Positions 8,888-17,534 of a stretch of 64,000 bases of DNA are shown here, in pieces (within the stretch, counting starts at the first letter, position 1; each line of letters begins with the position of its first letter). The notes under the pieces were generated by a model that saw nothing but the letters and a program-made list of their open reading frames with translations, was not told the origin of the DNA and made no database searches. The translations under genes and the position numbers were made by a program. Source of the stretch: Mucilaginibacter pedocola. Its GTDB lineage: Bacteria; Bacteroidota; Bacteroidia; Sphingobacteriales; Sphingobacteriaceae. The DNA is taken from positions 60,232 to 124,231 of the forward strand of contig NZ_MBTF01000008.1 in assembly GCF_002013915.1 (NCBI RefSeq), given 5' to 3'.

Positions 8888-10624
8888 ATGGCAAACGTGG
8901 CAGACCAACTGGTAGCAATGCTGGTGAACGCAGGTATTAAAAGAATATACGCTGTAACCGGCGACAGTTTGAACGAGGTGAACGATGCCGTGCGGCGCGA
9001 AGGCAGCATACAGTGGGTGCACGTAAGGCACGAGGAGGCGGGTGCCTATGCCGCAGGTGCCGAAGCCGAGCTTACCGGTAATATTGCCTGTTGCGCAGGC
9101 AGCAGCGGCCCCGGGCACGTGCATTTGATAAACGGTTTGTACGATGCCCACCGTTCGGGAGCACCGGTGCTGGCCATAGCATCAACCATGGCTACGTTTG
9201 AGTTTGGCACCGATTATTTCCAGGAAACTAACACCATAAAACTGTTCGACGATTGCAGCCACTATAACCAGGTAGCCACCACGCCCAAACAATTGCCGCG
9301 CATGGTTCAGTCGGCTATACAGGCAGCGATCCATCGTAAAGGCGTATCGGTTATTGGCCTGCCCGGCGATGTTACCGCCATGGATGCCGAGGAGATTACG
9401 ACTGCTACCGATAATTTTAAACCGCAGCCTGTTGTCCGCCCCTCAGATGAGGATTTAGCTAAGCTAGCTGAGTTGGTTAACCATCATAAAAAAATAACCA
9501 TATTTTGCGGCATTGGCGCTGCAGAAGCGCACGATGAGGTAGTGCATCTATCGCAATTGCTGCACGCGCCCGTTGCTTATTCGTTCAGGGCCAAGATGGG
9601 TATACAATATGATAACCCGAACGAAGTAGGCATGACGGGGCTGCTGGGCCTGCCATCGGCGTACCATAGCATGCACGACAGCGATCTGTTGATATTGCTT
9701 GGTACCGATTTCCCTTATACGCCATTTATGCCTACCGATTGTAAGATCGTTCAGGTAGATATAAAACCCGAGCGCATTGGCCGTCGCGCTAAGGTGGATG
9801 TCGGGCTTTGCGGCGATGTAAAAGATACTTTGAAAGCTTTGCTGCCATTAGTTAGACAGAATGAGGAAGATAGCTTCCTAAAGGCACAATTAAAATTTTA
9901 CGAGGGAGTAAAAGAGAACATGCATACCTATGTGGAGGATAAGGGCGATACCGAAAAGATACATCCCGAGTTCATCAGTAGTTTAATTGATAAAATGGCG
10001 GCAGATGATGCTATATTTACGGTAGATACCGGCATGTGCTGTGTATGGGGAGCGCGTTATATCAACGCTACTGGCAAACGCCGGATGATTGGCTCGTTCA
10101 ACCATGGCTCAATGGCCAACGCCATGCCGCAGGCAATTGGCGCGGCGCTGGCTTACCCTAATAGACAGGTAATTGCCTTTTGCGGAGACGGCGGCCTATC
10201 AATGTTAATGGGCGATTTGGCAACTATTGCGCAGTATAAACTGCCCGTAAAAATAGTGGTGTTCAACAACCGCTCGTTAGGTATGGTGAAACTGGAGATG
10301 GAGGTAGCGGGCCTGCCCGATTGGCAAACCGAAATGCACAACCCCGATTTTGCCATGGTAGCGCAGGCAATGGGCATAAAAGGCGTAACCGTAAAAGAGC
10401 CCGCCGAGGCGGAACAAGCCCTGCGCGACGCGTTGGCCTACAATGGCCCTGTGCTACTGAATGTATTTACCGACCCCAACGCGCTGGCCATGCCACCAAA
10501 AGTGGAATTGAAACAGGTGAAAGGCATGGCGGTATCCATGACCAAAATGATGCTGAACGGCCGCATGGACGAGGTATTAGATACTGTAAAAGCCAATTAT
10601 AAACATTTAAAAGACTTAATATAA
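8888..10624 (+). CDS. poxB: Thiamine-diphosphate-dependent pyruvate dehydrogenase (quinone)/oxidase
   Basis: The 578-aa enzyme has the three-domain ThDP fold. The pyrimidine-binding domain is N-terminal (YAVTGDSLNEVNDAV, RHEEAGAYAAGAEAELTG, with the catalytic Glu of HEEA). The central nucleotide/FAD-binding domain is in the middle. The diphosphate-binding domain is C-terminal, with the GDGG...NN motif (AFCGDGGLSMLMGDL to VVFNN). Length fits PoxB-type pyruvate:quinone oxidoreductases, which decarboxylate pyruvate to acetate and CO2. The start at 8888 (MANVADQLVAML) is preferred over upstream Met codons because the family begins there. Acetolactate synthase is the main alternative, but its partner subunit is absent. 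Confidence 0.8.
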   Translation: MANVADQLVAMLVNAGIKRIYAVTGDSLNEVNDAVRREGSIQWVHVRHEEAGAYAAGAEAELTGNIACCAGSSGPGHVHLINGLYDAHRSGAPVLAIASTMATFEFGTDYFQETNTIKLFDDCSHYNQVATTPKQLPRMVQSAIQAAIHRKGVSVIGLPGDVTAMDAEEITTATDNFKPQPVVRPSDEDLAKLAELVNHHKKITIFCGIGAAEAHDEVVHLSQLLHAPVAYSFRAKMGIQYDNPNEVGMTGLLGLPSAYHSMHDSDLLILLGTDFPYTPFMPTDCKIVQVDIKPERIGRRAKVDVGLCGDVKDTLKALLPLVRQNEEDSFLKAQLKFYEGVKENMHTYVEDKGDTEKIHPEFISSLIDKMAADDAIFTVDTGMCCVWGARYINATGKRRMIGSFNHGSMANAMPQAIGAALAYPNRQVIAFCGDGGLSMLMGDLATIAQYKLPVKIVVFNNRSLGMVKLEMEVAGLPDWQTEMHNPDFAMVAQAMGIKGVTVKEPAEAEQALRDALAYNGPVLLNVFTDPNALAMPPKVELKQVKGMAVSMTKMMLNGRMDEVLDTVKANYKHLKDLI

Positions 10625-10628
10625 AAAC

Positions 10629-11294
10629 ATGAACCAACGGAGGCAACGCATACTAAAGTTAGTGCTCATCATTATCAGCATTGGTTTTGCTGCGCTTACC
10701 GTTTTGGTGATATTGTACCCCAATTCTTTTATCGATATCAAGTTCTCTAAAGAGATACAAGAGCACCAGAATAAGTTTTTAGATACGGCGATGTACGTAG
10801 TCAGCGTACCCGGTTATATGCCCGAGGCGCCCATCATGATAGCCTTCACCAGCTTAGTGCTGCTGCTGTTCAAATACAAAAAGGCTGCGCTGTATGTGCT
10901 CTTTACAACCTTGGTAGGTTTGATAAGTACCATTGTGAAAGCTTTGGTGAACCGCCCCCGCCCCAGCGACGATGTGGTGCGCATTGTATTAAAAACCACC
11001 CAGCAAAGTTTCCCCAGTGGGCACGTAATGTTCTATACGGTTTTCTTCGGCTTTTTGGTAGTGCTGATGTATCAACTGGAAGATGTGCCAAAAATTGTGA
11101 GCCGCTTTTTGATCGCGCTAAGCCTGCTCATGATATTCCTGATACCCATATCGCGTATATACCTGGGCGCGCATTGGTTTACCGATGTTACAGGAGGATT
11201 TTTGCTGGGGCTGTTATGCTTGTATTTGCTATCGTGGTTATACCTACGTAAGCCTGCTCAGAAGAACGAGGCACCGGTAGCAGAGAAAAGGTAA
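10629..11294 (+). CDS. PAP2 family membrane phosphatase
   Basis: The 221-aa protein has about six hydrophobic segments and all three motifs of type 2 phosphatidic acid phosphatases: K-x6-RP (KALVNRPRP), PSGH (SFPSGHVMF) and SR-x5-H (SRIYLGAHWFTD). Members dephosphorylate phosphatidic acid, undecaprenyl pyrophosphate or related lipids at the membrane. It lies 4 bases after the ThDP enzyme and is likely co-transcribed. The substrate cannot be told from sequence. Confidence 0.85.
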   Translation: MNQRRQRILKLVLIIISIGFAALTVLVILYPNSFIDIKFSKEIQEHQNKFLDTAMYVVSVPGYMPEAPIMIAFTSLVLLLFKYKKAALYVLFTTLVGLISTIVKALVNRPRPSDDVVRIVLKTTQQSFPSGHVMFYTVFFGFLVVLMYQLEDVPKIVSRFLIALSLLMIFLIPISRIYLGAHWFTDVTGGFLLGLLCLYLLSWLYLRKPAQKNEAPVAEKR

Positions 11295-11318
11295 CACGAC
11301 CGAGCAGGATTTGCGAAA

Positions 11319-11490
11319 TCGTTTGACAGGATTTAGGGATTGAAAGATTGTTCAGGATTTATTTTTCTGGGATTTCACCGATTGAGGAATGATTCCACCG
11401 ATTTGATTTTCTGGGATTTCACTGATGAAGCATGATTTCACCGATTTGTTTTTTGGGATTCCACAGATAAAAAATGATTTCACCGATTTG
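11319..11490. repeat. Dispersed repeat with tandem 'atttcaccgatt' units
   Basis: The piece from 11321 (gtttgacaggatttagggat...) is close to the inverted repeats flanking the GxxExxY gene at 43365 and 43966. It is followed by about three degenerate tandem units of 40-44 bases (11361-11485), each with a 'gggatttcaccgat' core. It looks like a solo remnant of the same repeat family. No gene is seen between 11295 and 11564. Confidence 0.6.
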
Positions 11491-11564
11491 GTTTCAACGA
11501 GTCTCAATTCATTGATAAGTAATTCGGCTATGAACCATGAACTATCATCTATGAACCAGAGCAA

Positions 11565-11864
11565 CTACTTAATGTACTGTTGAATTACCTGTTGTAGTTG
11601 CGCTGCCTGCATTACGCCGCTTTGGCGCCATTTGCTTTGTCCGTTTTGGAAAACGATTAAGGTGGGCACGCTTTGCACGCGGTAGGCGTTGGCGGCTGCG
11701 GGGTTTTTGTCGATGTCGATCTTAATGATAGTCACCTTATCACCAAGGGCATCTTTTACCTGTTTCAGTATCGGAGGCATCATTTTACACGGACCGCACC
11801 ATTCGGCGCTGAAATCAACTAAAACGGGTTTCTCTGATGCGATGATATCCTGGAAATTTGCCAT
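11565..11864 (-). CDS. trxA: Thioredoxin
   Basis: The 99-aa product is a compact cytoplasmic thioredoxin. The WCGPCK active site sits near residue 22-27 (FSAEWCGPCKMMPP). The cis-proline region VQSVPTLIVF and the buried Asp of VDFSAEW are present. It reduces protein disulfides with NADPH-thioredoxin reductase. No signal peptide is present, so it differs from the periplasmic TlpA-type protein at 55887-57338. It stands alone between a repeat and an unknown gene. Confidence 0.93.
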   Translation of the reverse strand: MANFQDIIASEKPVLVDFSAEWCGPCKMMPPILKQVKDALGDKVTIIKIDIDKNPAAANAYRVQSVPTLIVFQNGQSKWRQSGVMQAAQLQQVIQQYIK

Positions 11865-11953
11865 GGCCTGTTCTATTTTATTTCTACAAATAACGGATGA
11901 ATTATTAAAACGTTTTGGAGTAGCCTGCTATTTTACTAAGGGATGGCAGTTAG

Positions 11954-12469
11954 TCATTCAGGCATCACGATAGCTCTTATACTAAAAGGCTTGTGCCCTC
12001 TTTCTAAAAGTTTATCTAAACCATTCCCTGCAAAAAAATCACTAAAAAAATCCCAACTGCTTGCGTTTACCGAACCGTTGCCGTTCATGAGAAGATCGCT
12101 CACTATATTTAGGTTGCCGATCAATTCAAAATTGCCTTCGAAAGGTTTAAGATCTACATTCCAAATTGTGAGGCCATAGGAGCCAAGTATGTAAGGCTTT
12201 ATTTCCGGGTGCACTTCCCACATTACATTTATAGCTGTTTGCGGGTACGGAAAAGAGCTGCTTTGGGCATTTGGCCTGCCGTAAAAATCGCATTGGAGAA
12301 TGTTATCTAAAGTGGGTAAGTTTTCGCTGCTGTATGTTGTTGCCGCAAAATCGCAGCTATGAGGGCTGCGGTCTTTTTTTACAGCGGTACATAATATCGC
12401 TTTGTATTTGTTATCAGCCGCTACAAAACTCAGGATATCGCCCTGTACTAAATTTTTGAATTTAACCAT
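11954..12469 (-). CDS. Hypothetical protein
   Basis: The 171-aa protein starts MVKFKNLVQGDILSFVAADN. It has no signal peptide, membrane helix or motif that I recognise. It carries several Trp and Tyr residues (MWEVHPEIKPYILGSYG, LTIWNVDL). The lead segment (GDILSF..DNKYKAILC) resembles domains of small immunity-type or SH3-like proteins, but this is a guess. It stands alone with no obvious partner toxin nearby, so no function is proposed. Confidence 0.5.
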   Translation of the reverse strand: MVKFKNLVQGDILSFVAADNKYKAILCTAVKKDRSPHSCDFAATTYSSENLPTLDNILQCDFYGRPNAQSSSFPYPQTAINVMWEVHPEIKPYILGSYGLTIWNVDLKPFEGNFELIGNLNIVSDLLMNGNGSVNASSWDFFSDFFAGNGLDKLLERGHKPFSIRAIVMPE

Positions 12470-12800
12470 ATATGATGATGCTTGGCAATATCAAAGGTAT
12501 AAAAGCCAAGGGCATTTAAGCTACTATATGTTTGTATTGAATTACCTGTAAATGGCTTCTTTTTACCAGGGAGATTAACAGTAACCAAAATTGCTATGTG
12601 CCGATACGCACTACCTGTTTGTAGAAGCATATCAAAAAAAATAGTTGTGCCCCATCGGGGCTACCCAATTGCGAATCGACGGCGACAATGTAACCGCAGG
12701 ATCTCCTGAAAGGAACCCTGCGAGACGAATGCCTTACAGGATACCGCAGGATGCCATACCGAATTAATGTAGTTATATTGCTTCCTCTTATCTCCAACCA
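12470..12800. other. Intergenic stretch without a gene
   Basis: This 331-base divergent gap holds no plausible gene. A small hairpin TGCCCCATCGGGGCTA lies around 12647-12663. Several short 'ccgcagga' and 'aggat' pieces recur near 12696-12750, which suggests remnants of palindromic repeats. The promoter of the GH78-like gene must lie near 12770, but no clear TAnnTTTG box is seen. Confidence 0.4.
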
Positions 12801-14435
12801 ATGGCCAGGCATTTTATCATCTTCGTATTAATAATTTTCAGCATAAACGGTTACGCGCAGGACCCATACCGGGCTAACCGTGCGCAATGGCTGGCCCAAG
12901 CGCAGCAACTTACGCCTAAATTTAACGAAACCTTGAAGCGCCCGGTTAATACCGTTGTTTTAGTGAAGGATGCCGGCGCTTTCCAGGGTTGGAAGGCACA
13001 GCCTACCGACTCGCTTACTGCCTTCTACTCCGGCTCTTTTCAAAAGAAAAAGCAGGTAGTACTCGATTTTGGTGAGCACATTACTGGCTACGTTAGCTTC
13101 AGCCTGAAATTACTGCGAGGTTCATCAGATGCGCCAACGCGGTTTAAACTTACTTTCGGCGAAGTGCCCGCTGAACTTGCTACGCCATTCGACCCATACA
13201 AAGGTGGCCTAAGCCGTGCCTGGCTGCAGGACGAGGTAGTAACCGTTATGGATATCCCCGAAACGGTAAGCATTGCCCGACGCTTATCTTTCCGATACGT
13301 GAAGATAGAGCTGATGGGGAGCTCGCAATATTTTGATTTCGCGGTATCGGATATACAATGCAAGGCGGTGAGTTCGGTAAGTACAAAGCCTGCTCCCTTG
13401 CAGGCATCTGCAGCTTCTGATATCCGTGCCATCGATTCGGTAGGCTTGACCACCCTGAAAGAATGTATGCAAACCGTTTACGAAGACGGCCCCAAGCGCG
13501 ACCGCAGGCTGTGGATAGGCGACCTCTACCTCGAATCGCTCGCCAATAGCTATTCCTTCAAAAACTTCGACTTAACTAAACGCTGCCTCTACCTGCTCGC
13601 CGGCCTAAGCGGAGAGAAAGGCTTTTTAATTGGTACGGTATTCGAAAAACCCGAACCCCATCCGCAGGAGAACCAGTACCTGATGGATTATGCCTTCCTG
13701 TATAACGCCGCCTTAAAAGAATACTTAGCCGCCACTAATGATACCGAAACGGCTAACGACCTGTGGCCCGTAGCCAAACGCCAATTGGATATCATCCGCA
13801 ATTATTTATTGCCAACTGGTATGATGGATTACCCTCGCGCCAATAAAGAGTGGTGGCTGTTCTTCGACTGGAAGGACGGGCTCGACAGGGAGGCCGCTTT
13901 ACAAGGCATTGCTATTTACACCTTAAAACAAACTTACGATCTGGCCAAAGCCTTGCATAAAGAAGGCGAGCTGAATGACGTGCCCGCCTTAATAAAAAAG
14001 ATGAGCACTGCCGCGCGCAAAAATTTATATGATGCCAAAACTGGCCTGGTTTACAGCGGTAGCAGTAAGCAGGTATCTTACGCTTCGCAGATATGGCTAA
14101 CGCTATCGGGTGCCTTGAGTAAAAAGGAAAGCCAGCAAGCCCTGCTGAATGTAGCCAAACAAAAAGATGCCCTTTACCCGGGTGGGCCATACCTGTACCA
14201 CTACTATGTGCAGGCATTGATAAGCGCCGGGCTAAATGCCGAGGCAAAAGCTACGGTTACAAATTATTGGGGAGGCATGGTAAAAAAAGGTGCCGATACC
14301 TTTTGGGAAGTGTACGACCCGAAGAACGAATACCTATCGCCCTATGGCTTTTTCCCGGTGAACAGCTACTGCCATGCCTGGAGCTGCACCCCGGTTTATT
14401 TCATCAGGAAGTACCCGGAGGTGTTTCAGGAGTGA
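12801..14435 (+). CDS. Secreted GH78-like alpha-L-rhamnosidase family protein
   Basis: The 544-aa product has a signal peptide (about 1-19, MARHFIIFVLIIFSINGYAQ). A beta-rich N-terminal part follows, then an (alpha/alpha)6-barrel-like part from about residue 200. DGPKRDRRLWIGD corresponds to the DxPxRDER-x-WxGD region of GH78 enzymes that holds catalytic acids. The end NSYCHAWSCTPVYFIRKY also fits the family. Members release L-rhamnose from plant or bacterial glycans. The RDER glutamate position is Arg here (RDRRLW), so catalytic competence is uncertain. Confidence 0.65.
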   Translation: MARHFIIFVLIIFSINGYAQDPYRANRAQWLAQAQQLTPKFNETLKRPVNTVVLVKDAGAFQGWKAQPTDSLTAFYSGSFQKKKQVVLDFGEHITGYVSFSLKLLRGSSDAPTRFKLTFGEVPAELATPFDPYKGGLSRAWLQDEVVTVMDIPETVSIARRLSFRYVKIELMGSSQYFDFAVSDIQCKAVSSVSTKPAPLQASAASDIRAIDSVGLTTLKECMQTVYEDGPKRDRRLWIGDLYLESLANSYSFKNFDLTKRCLYLLAGLSGEKGFLIGTVFEKPEPHPQENQYLMDYAFLYNAALKEYLAATNDTETANDLWPVAKRQLDIIRNYLLPTGMMDYPRANKEWWLFFDWKDGLDREAALQGIAIYTLKQTYDLAKALHKEGELNDVPALIKKMSTAARKNLYDAKTGLVYSGSSKQVSYASQIWLTLSGALSKKESQQALLNVAKQKDALYPGGPYLYHYYVQALISAGLNAEAKATVTNYWGGMVKKGADTFWEVYDPKNEYLSPYGFFPVNSYCHAWSCTPVYFIRKYPEVFQE

Positions 14436-14440
14436 AATAG

Positions 14441-14540
14441 TCGGAAGTCCGCAGTCCGAAAGTCCGTAAGAAGAAGTATTAGATAAAACGTTAAAGGTTT
14501 TTTCCATCTTCGGACTTTCCGACTTACCGGACTTTCGGAC
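14441..14540. repeat. Palindromic repeat, 'agtccg/cggact' family
   Basis: The gap between two convergent genes is mostly an imperfect inverted repeat. GTCGGAAGTCCGCAGTCCG on the left matches the complement of CGGACTTTCCGACTTACCGG and CTTTCGGACT on the right. A related copy lies at 24670-24765. It may also serve as a two-way terminator. Confidence 0.6.
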
Positions 14541-14547
14541 TCAAAAA

Positions 14548-15327
14548 TTAAACAAGCACCAACCCCTCTTCCAGCGCTTTTTCGTACGCCTCCTCGTTAA
14601 ACTTATAAAAAGTGGGGGAGCGGTGCCCGCCTATGGCTTTCTTTTCATCTAGTTTCTCCAATAACCCCAGTGCCATTAGCTTATTAGGGAAGTTAGTTGG
14701 GTTTAGCGTTTTGCCCGATAGTACTTCGTAAAGCCGTTTGATCTCTTTAAGCGTGAATTTAGGTTGCAGTAGGTTTTTGCCTATGGGGAAGTGGTAAAGG
14801 TCTATTCGCATACGGTCGAGCGCTTCTTTGGCTACTTCGTTATGATCGAAGGCCAGATCGGGTATTTCATTTATCGGGAACCAGCGGCAATCTTCGGATA
14901 TAAAATCTAAAATGGGGCTGGCGTTCACAATATCGGTGATCGAGTAAAAGCCAATGGTAACGGTTTCGCCCAGCAGCCAGCTGTCGGGTTCTATTTTAAA
15001 ACCCATTAACTGGATAAAGGCTATCTCGTCGAACATTTCGGTGGTGGTATTGCGGCCCACATCGCCAAAAGCTTTGGCCTGGCGAAGGAAAAGGCGCTCC
15101 AATCCCGTACGTTCCATGGTTATCCGCGCTGCGGCATCATCAAGGCTTTCGGTTTTTTTAACAAAGCCGCCCGGCAAATGCCATTTACGCATCAGCTTGT
15201 TCTTCATCAGCAAAAGCTTCAGTTCCTCATCATGATAGCCAAAAATGGCACAATCAATACTGAGGTTAGGGCGGTACTCGAGGTGCCCTCGTTCAAAAAA
15301 ATCGCGTGCTTGCTGTAAACTATCCAT
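14548..15327 (-). CDS. Nudix-domain transcriptional regulator (NrtR-like)
   Basis: The 259-aa protein joins an N-terminal Nudix fold (about 20-150) to a C-terminal winged-helix region (about 170-250, FTLKEIKRLYEVLSGKTLN, FPNKLMALGLLE). This is the layout of NrtR/AraR-type regulators in Bacteroidota, which sense NAD- or sugar-related ligands. The Nudix box reads G-x5-E-x7-RITMERTG. The first catalytic Glu is replaced by Ile and the next Glu by Arg, so hydrolysis is probably lost. It is divergent from the ThuA-like gene, whose start is 119 bases away, with a candidate operator between them. Confidence 0.75.
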   Translation of the reverse strand: MDSLQQARDFFERGHLEYRPNLSIDCAIFGYHDEELKLLLMKNKLMRKWHLPGGFVKKTESLDDAAARITMERTGLERLFLRQAKAFGDVGRNTTTEMFDEIAFIQLMGFKIEPDSWLLGETVTIGFYSITDIVNASPILDFISEDCRWFPINEIPDLAFDHNEVAKEALDRMRIDLYHFPIGKNLLQPKFTLKEIKRLYEVLSGKTLNPTNFPNKLMALGLLEKLDEKKAIGGHRSPTFYKFNEEAYEKALEEGLVLV

Positions 15328-15363
15328 AACGCTAACTCTTCAAAAAATTTATTTCTTAAAATT

Positions 15364-15402
15364 TAATAAATGTATGGAATTAATTTATACCTTCATTTAT
15401 TA
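15364..15402. promoter_or_regulatory. Inverted repeat, candidate operator
   Basis: TAATAAATG (15364-15372) and CATTTATTA (15394-15402) are perfect 9-base inverted arms with 21 bases between them, in the divergent promoter region of the NrtR-like regulator and the ThuA-like gene. The spacing of about three helical turns suits two dimers or a looped site. It is A/T-rich, so chance is not excluded. Confidence 0.35.
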
Positions 15403-15446
15403 TTTTCTAATAAAAGCTGCGGGCTAACCAATTATAAACCAAACGC

Positions 15447-16307
15447 ATGAAAAAAGCTTTAAAAATTATCCTGTGGTCGGTACTGGCCATTGCAGTTTTG
15501 CTGGTGGGGGCGGCTATGCTGTTCTCGTATAAAGTAACTCATGGCTTCCCGGTATCGTACGAAACCGATGTGCCGGCCATCAGCTTTCCCGAGGGGAAAA
15601 CTAAGGTGCTGTTGTTCTCTAAATCCACAGGTTTCCGCCATGGCGAATCTATCGAAGCAGGTAAAAAAGCCTTTGCGGATATGGCGGCCAAAAACAACTG
15701 GTTTTTATATGATACCGAGGATGGCGGTGTGTTCAATGCAGAGCAACTTGCCAAATTCGACGTGGTAGTATTTAACAACTGCACCGGCCGACTATTGAAC
15801 GATGAACAGCAGAATGCATTAGCAGCTTATGTAAAAAATGGCGGCAACTGGATAGGCATCCACGGCGCTGGCGATAACTCGCACCAATGGCCATGGTACG
15901 AGCAGAATTTGATTGGCGCTAATTTCTCGCATCATCCTATCGAGGCTCATTTGCAGGAAGCTACCGTAACCCTAAATGATGCGCCCGATACCCTGGTAGA
16001 AAATGCCCTGCCGCAAACCTGGCAGCATACCGACGAATGGTACGTGTTTTTTGATAACCCGCGCAAAAGCGGTTCCCACGTAATCTACAATATCGATGGC
16101 ACTAAAATAAACCCGAACGGCAACATCATGTTTGTGAAAGATAAGAACTTCGGTATGGGGAAAGACCATCCCGTGGCCTGGTACCGTAATGTAGAGAAAG
16201 GGCATGCCTATTACACTTCTATAGGGCACGATGCTACCGCATGGGCACAGGCACCATTCCTGAACCTGCTGCAAAACGAGGTGGAATGCTCCGCCAAAAA
16301 GAACTGA
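15447..16307 (+). CDS. ThuA-domain protein, membrane anchored
   Basis: The 286-aa product has one N-terminal hydrophobic anchor (about 5-27) and then a ThuA-like fold related to class I glutamine amidotransferases. Visible parts are KVLLFSKSTGFRHGESIEAG, FDVVVFNNCTGRLLN and GGNWIGIHGAGDNSHQWPWY. ThuA domains occur in secreted sugar-utilisation proteins of Bacteroidota and their reaction is mostly unknown. It is divergent from the NrtR-like regulator and followed 49 bases later by a small secreted protein, which may share its transcript. Confidence 0.75.
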   Translation: MKKALKIILWSVLAIAVLLVGAAMLFSYKVTHGFPVSYETDVPAISFPEGKTKVLLFSKSTGFRHGESIEAGKKAFADMAAKNNWFLYDTEDGGVFNAEQLAKFDVVVFNNCTGRLLNDEQQNALAAYVKNGGNWIGIHGAGDNSHQWPWYEQNLIGANFSHHPIEAHLQEATVTLNDAPDTLVENALPQTWQHTDEWYVFFDNPRKSGSHVIYNIDGTKINPNGNIMFVKDKNFGMGKDHPVAWYRNVEKGHAYYTSIGHDATAWAQAPFLNLLQNEVECSAKKN

Positions 16308-16356
16308 CCCAGTAAATAATTAAACCAACTATATAACCCCAACAAACAACCAAAAC

Positions 16357-16731
16357 ATGAGAAAAATTACTTTAGCAATTGCCGGCATTTTTGCCTTTAT
16401 GCTATTCACTGCCAAAGCGCAGGCACAAACCGCACCATCGTTCTATGCAGGGAAATGGGATATCCTGATAAAAGGCACCCCTAACGGCGATGTACACCTG
16501 ATGTTCACGCTTACCGAAAAGGACGGCAAACTGGATGGTACTTTTACTGATCCTGAAAGCAAAAAAGAGGTACCCGTAACCAAAATCGAAACTGCTGATG
16601 GTAAAGTGACCCTATACTTCACCATATCTAACTACGATGTTAACCTGGCGATGGAGAAAGTTGACGATACGCACATCAAAGGTAGCCTGATGGGTATGTT
16701 CGAATCTACAGGCGAACGCGTGAAGCAATAA
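16357..16731 (+). CDS. Small secreted hypothetical protein
   Basis: The 124-aa protein has a clear signal peptide (MRKITLAIAGIFAFMLFTAKAQ, cleavage near AQAQT). A small beta-sheet-rich body follows: FYAGKWDILIKGTPNGDVHL, KLDGTFTDPESK, KVTLYFTISNYDV. The pattern resembles small lipocalin-like or glucanase-associated accessory proteins of Bacteroidota. It follows the ThuA-like gene and is closed by a terminator. No function is assigned. Confidence 0.6.
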   Translation: MRKITLAIAGIFAFMLFTAKAQAQTAPSFYAGKWDILIKGTPNGDVHLMFTLTEKDGKLDGTFTDPESKKEVPVTKIETADGKVTLYFTISNYDVNLAMEKVDDTHIKGSLMGMFESTGERVKQ

Positions 16732-16759
16732 GGAAATTCGCTTTTTACACACTGATCTA

Positions 16760-16790
16760 CCGTGGCAGGCTTTGCTTGCTGCGGTTTTTT
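16760..16790 (+). terminator. Intrinsic terminator
   Basis: CCGTGGCAGGC (16760-16770) pairs with GCTTGCTGCGG (16774-16784) with G-T wobbles and a 3-base loop, followed by six T residues. It closes the ThuA-like/small secreted gene pair. Confidence 0.75.
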
Positions 16791-16872
16791 ATTTAACGCC
16801 CTTTAAAGCTTTTATCATGGTGTTTTACAGAACTTAGCCTATCTTCGCAGACATTTTTTAGAAACACATTAC

Positions 16873-17433
16873 ATGGCAAAGGCATCTGAAATTAAAGTAG
16901 GAAATATATTACGCTATAATGGCGAACTGGTAATTACTACCGAAGTATTACACCGCACCCCGGGCAAAGGCGGCGCGTTTTATTTGGATAAATTCCGCAA
17001 TATTAAAACCGGTCGTATTGTTGAGGCCCGCCTGGGTACCGATGAGCAGGTGGAAATTTGCCGCGTAGAAACCAACGATTACCAATACCTGTACGAAGAA
17101 GGCGACTACCTGGTGATCATGGATAACACCACTTACGATCAGCACAGCATCCCTAAAACATTGTTTGGACCGCAGGTTAAGTTTTTGAAAGAAGGCATGA
17201 ACGTGATCGTATCTTTCGAGAGCGAAGAGCCTATAATGGGGCAAATGCCGAACAGCGTAGAACTGGAAATTACCTACACCGAGCCTGCCGTAAAAGGCGA
17301 TACCTCATCGGGCGCCATGAAGAACGCTACTGCCGATAACGGTGTGGAGATAAAGGTACCCCTGTTCATTAACCAAGGCGACAAGATAAAAGTAGATACC
17401 CGCACCGGCGAGTACATCGAGCGCGCAAAGTAA
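16873..17433 (+). CDS. efp: Elongation factor P
   Basis: The 186-aa product has the three-domain EF-P layout. The KOW-like domain I holds the loop PGKGGAFYLDKFRNIKTGR, with the lysine that receives the modification in many bacteria. Two OB-fold domains follow, ending VKGDTSSGAMKNATADNGVEI and IKVDTRTGEYIERAK. EF-P relieves ribosome stalling at polyproline. It is monocistronic, with a promoter-like TATCTTCG at about 16840-16847 and a strong terminator behind it. Confidence 0.97.
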   Translation: MAKASEIKVGNILRYNGELVITTEVLHRTPGKGGAFYLDKFRNIKTGRIVEARLGTDEQVEICRVETNDYQYLYEEGDYLVIMDNTTYDQHSIPKTLFGPQVKFLKEGMNVIVSFESEEPIMGQMPNSVELEITYTEPAVKGDTSSGAMKNATADNGVEIKVPLFINQGDKIKVDTRTGEYIERAK

Positions 17434-17491
17434 TAACCCGAGCCTCCGCCTCCGCTGGATAGCGGAGGAACTTTTGATTTGCATAAGGCAT

Positions 17492-17524
17492 AAAGGCGAT
17501 GAACCTCAAATTCATCGCCTTTTG
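17492..17524. terminator. Bidirectional terminator between efp and the ABM-like gene
   Basis: A perfect 12-base stem (17492-17503 with 17511-17522) has a 7-base loop, with A residues on one side and T residues on the other. It can serve both convergent genes. Confidence 0.8.
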
Positions 17525-17534
17525 CTTTGCAGGC

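Noticed and set aside
11954..12469. Immunity protein of a toxin system
   Set aside because: No toxin or secretion gene is nearby and no motif supports the idea.
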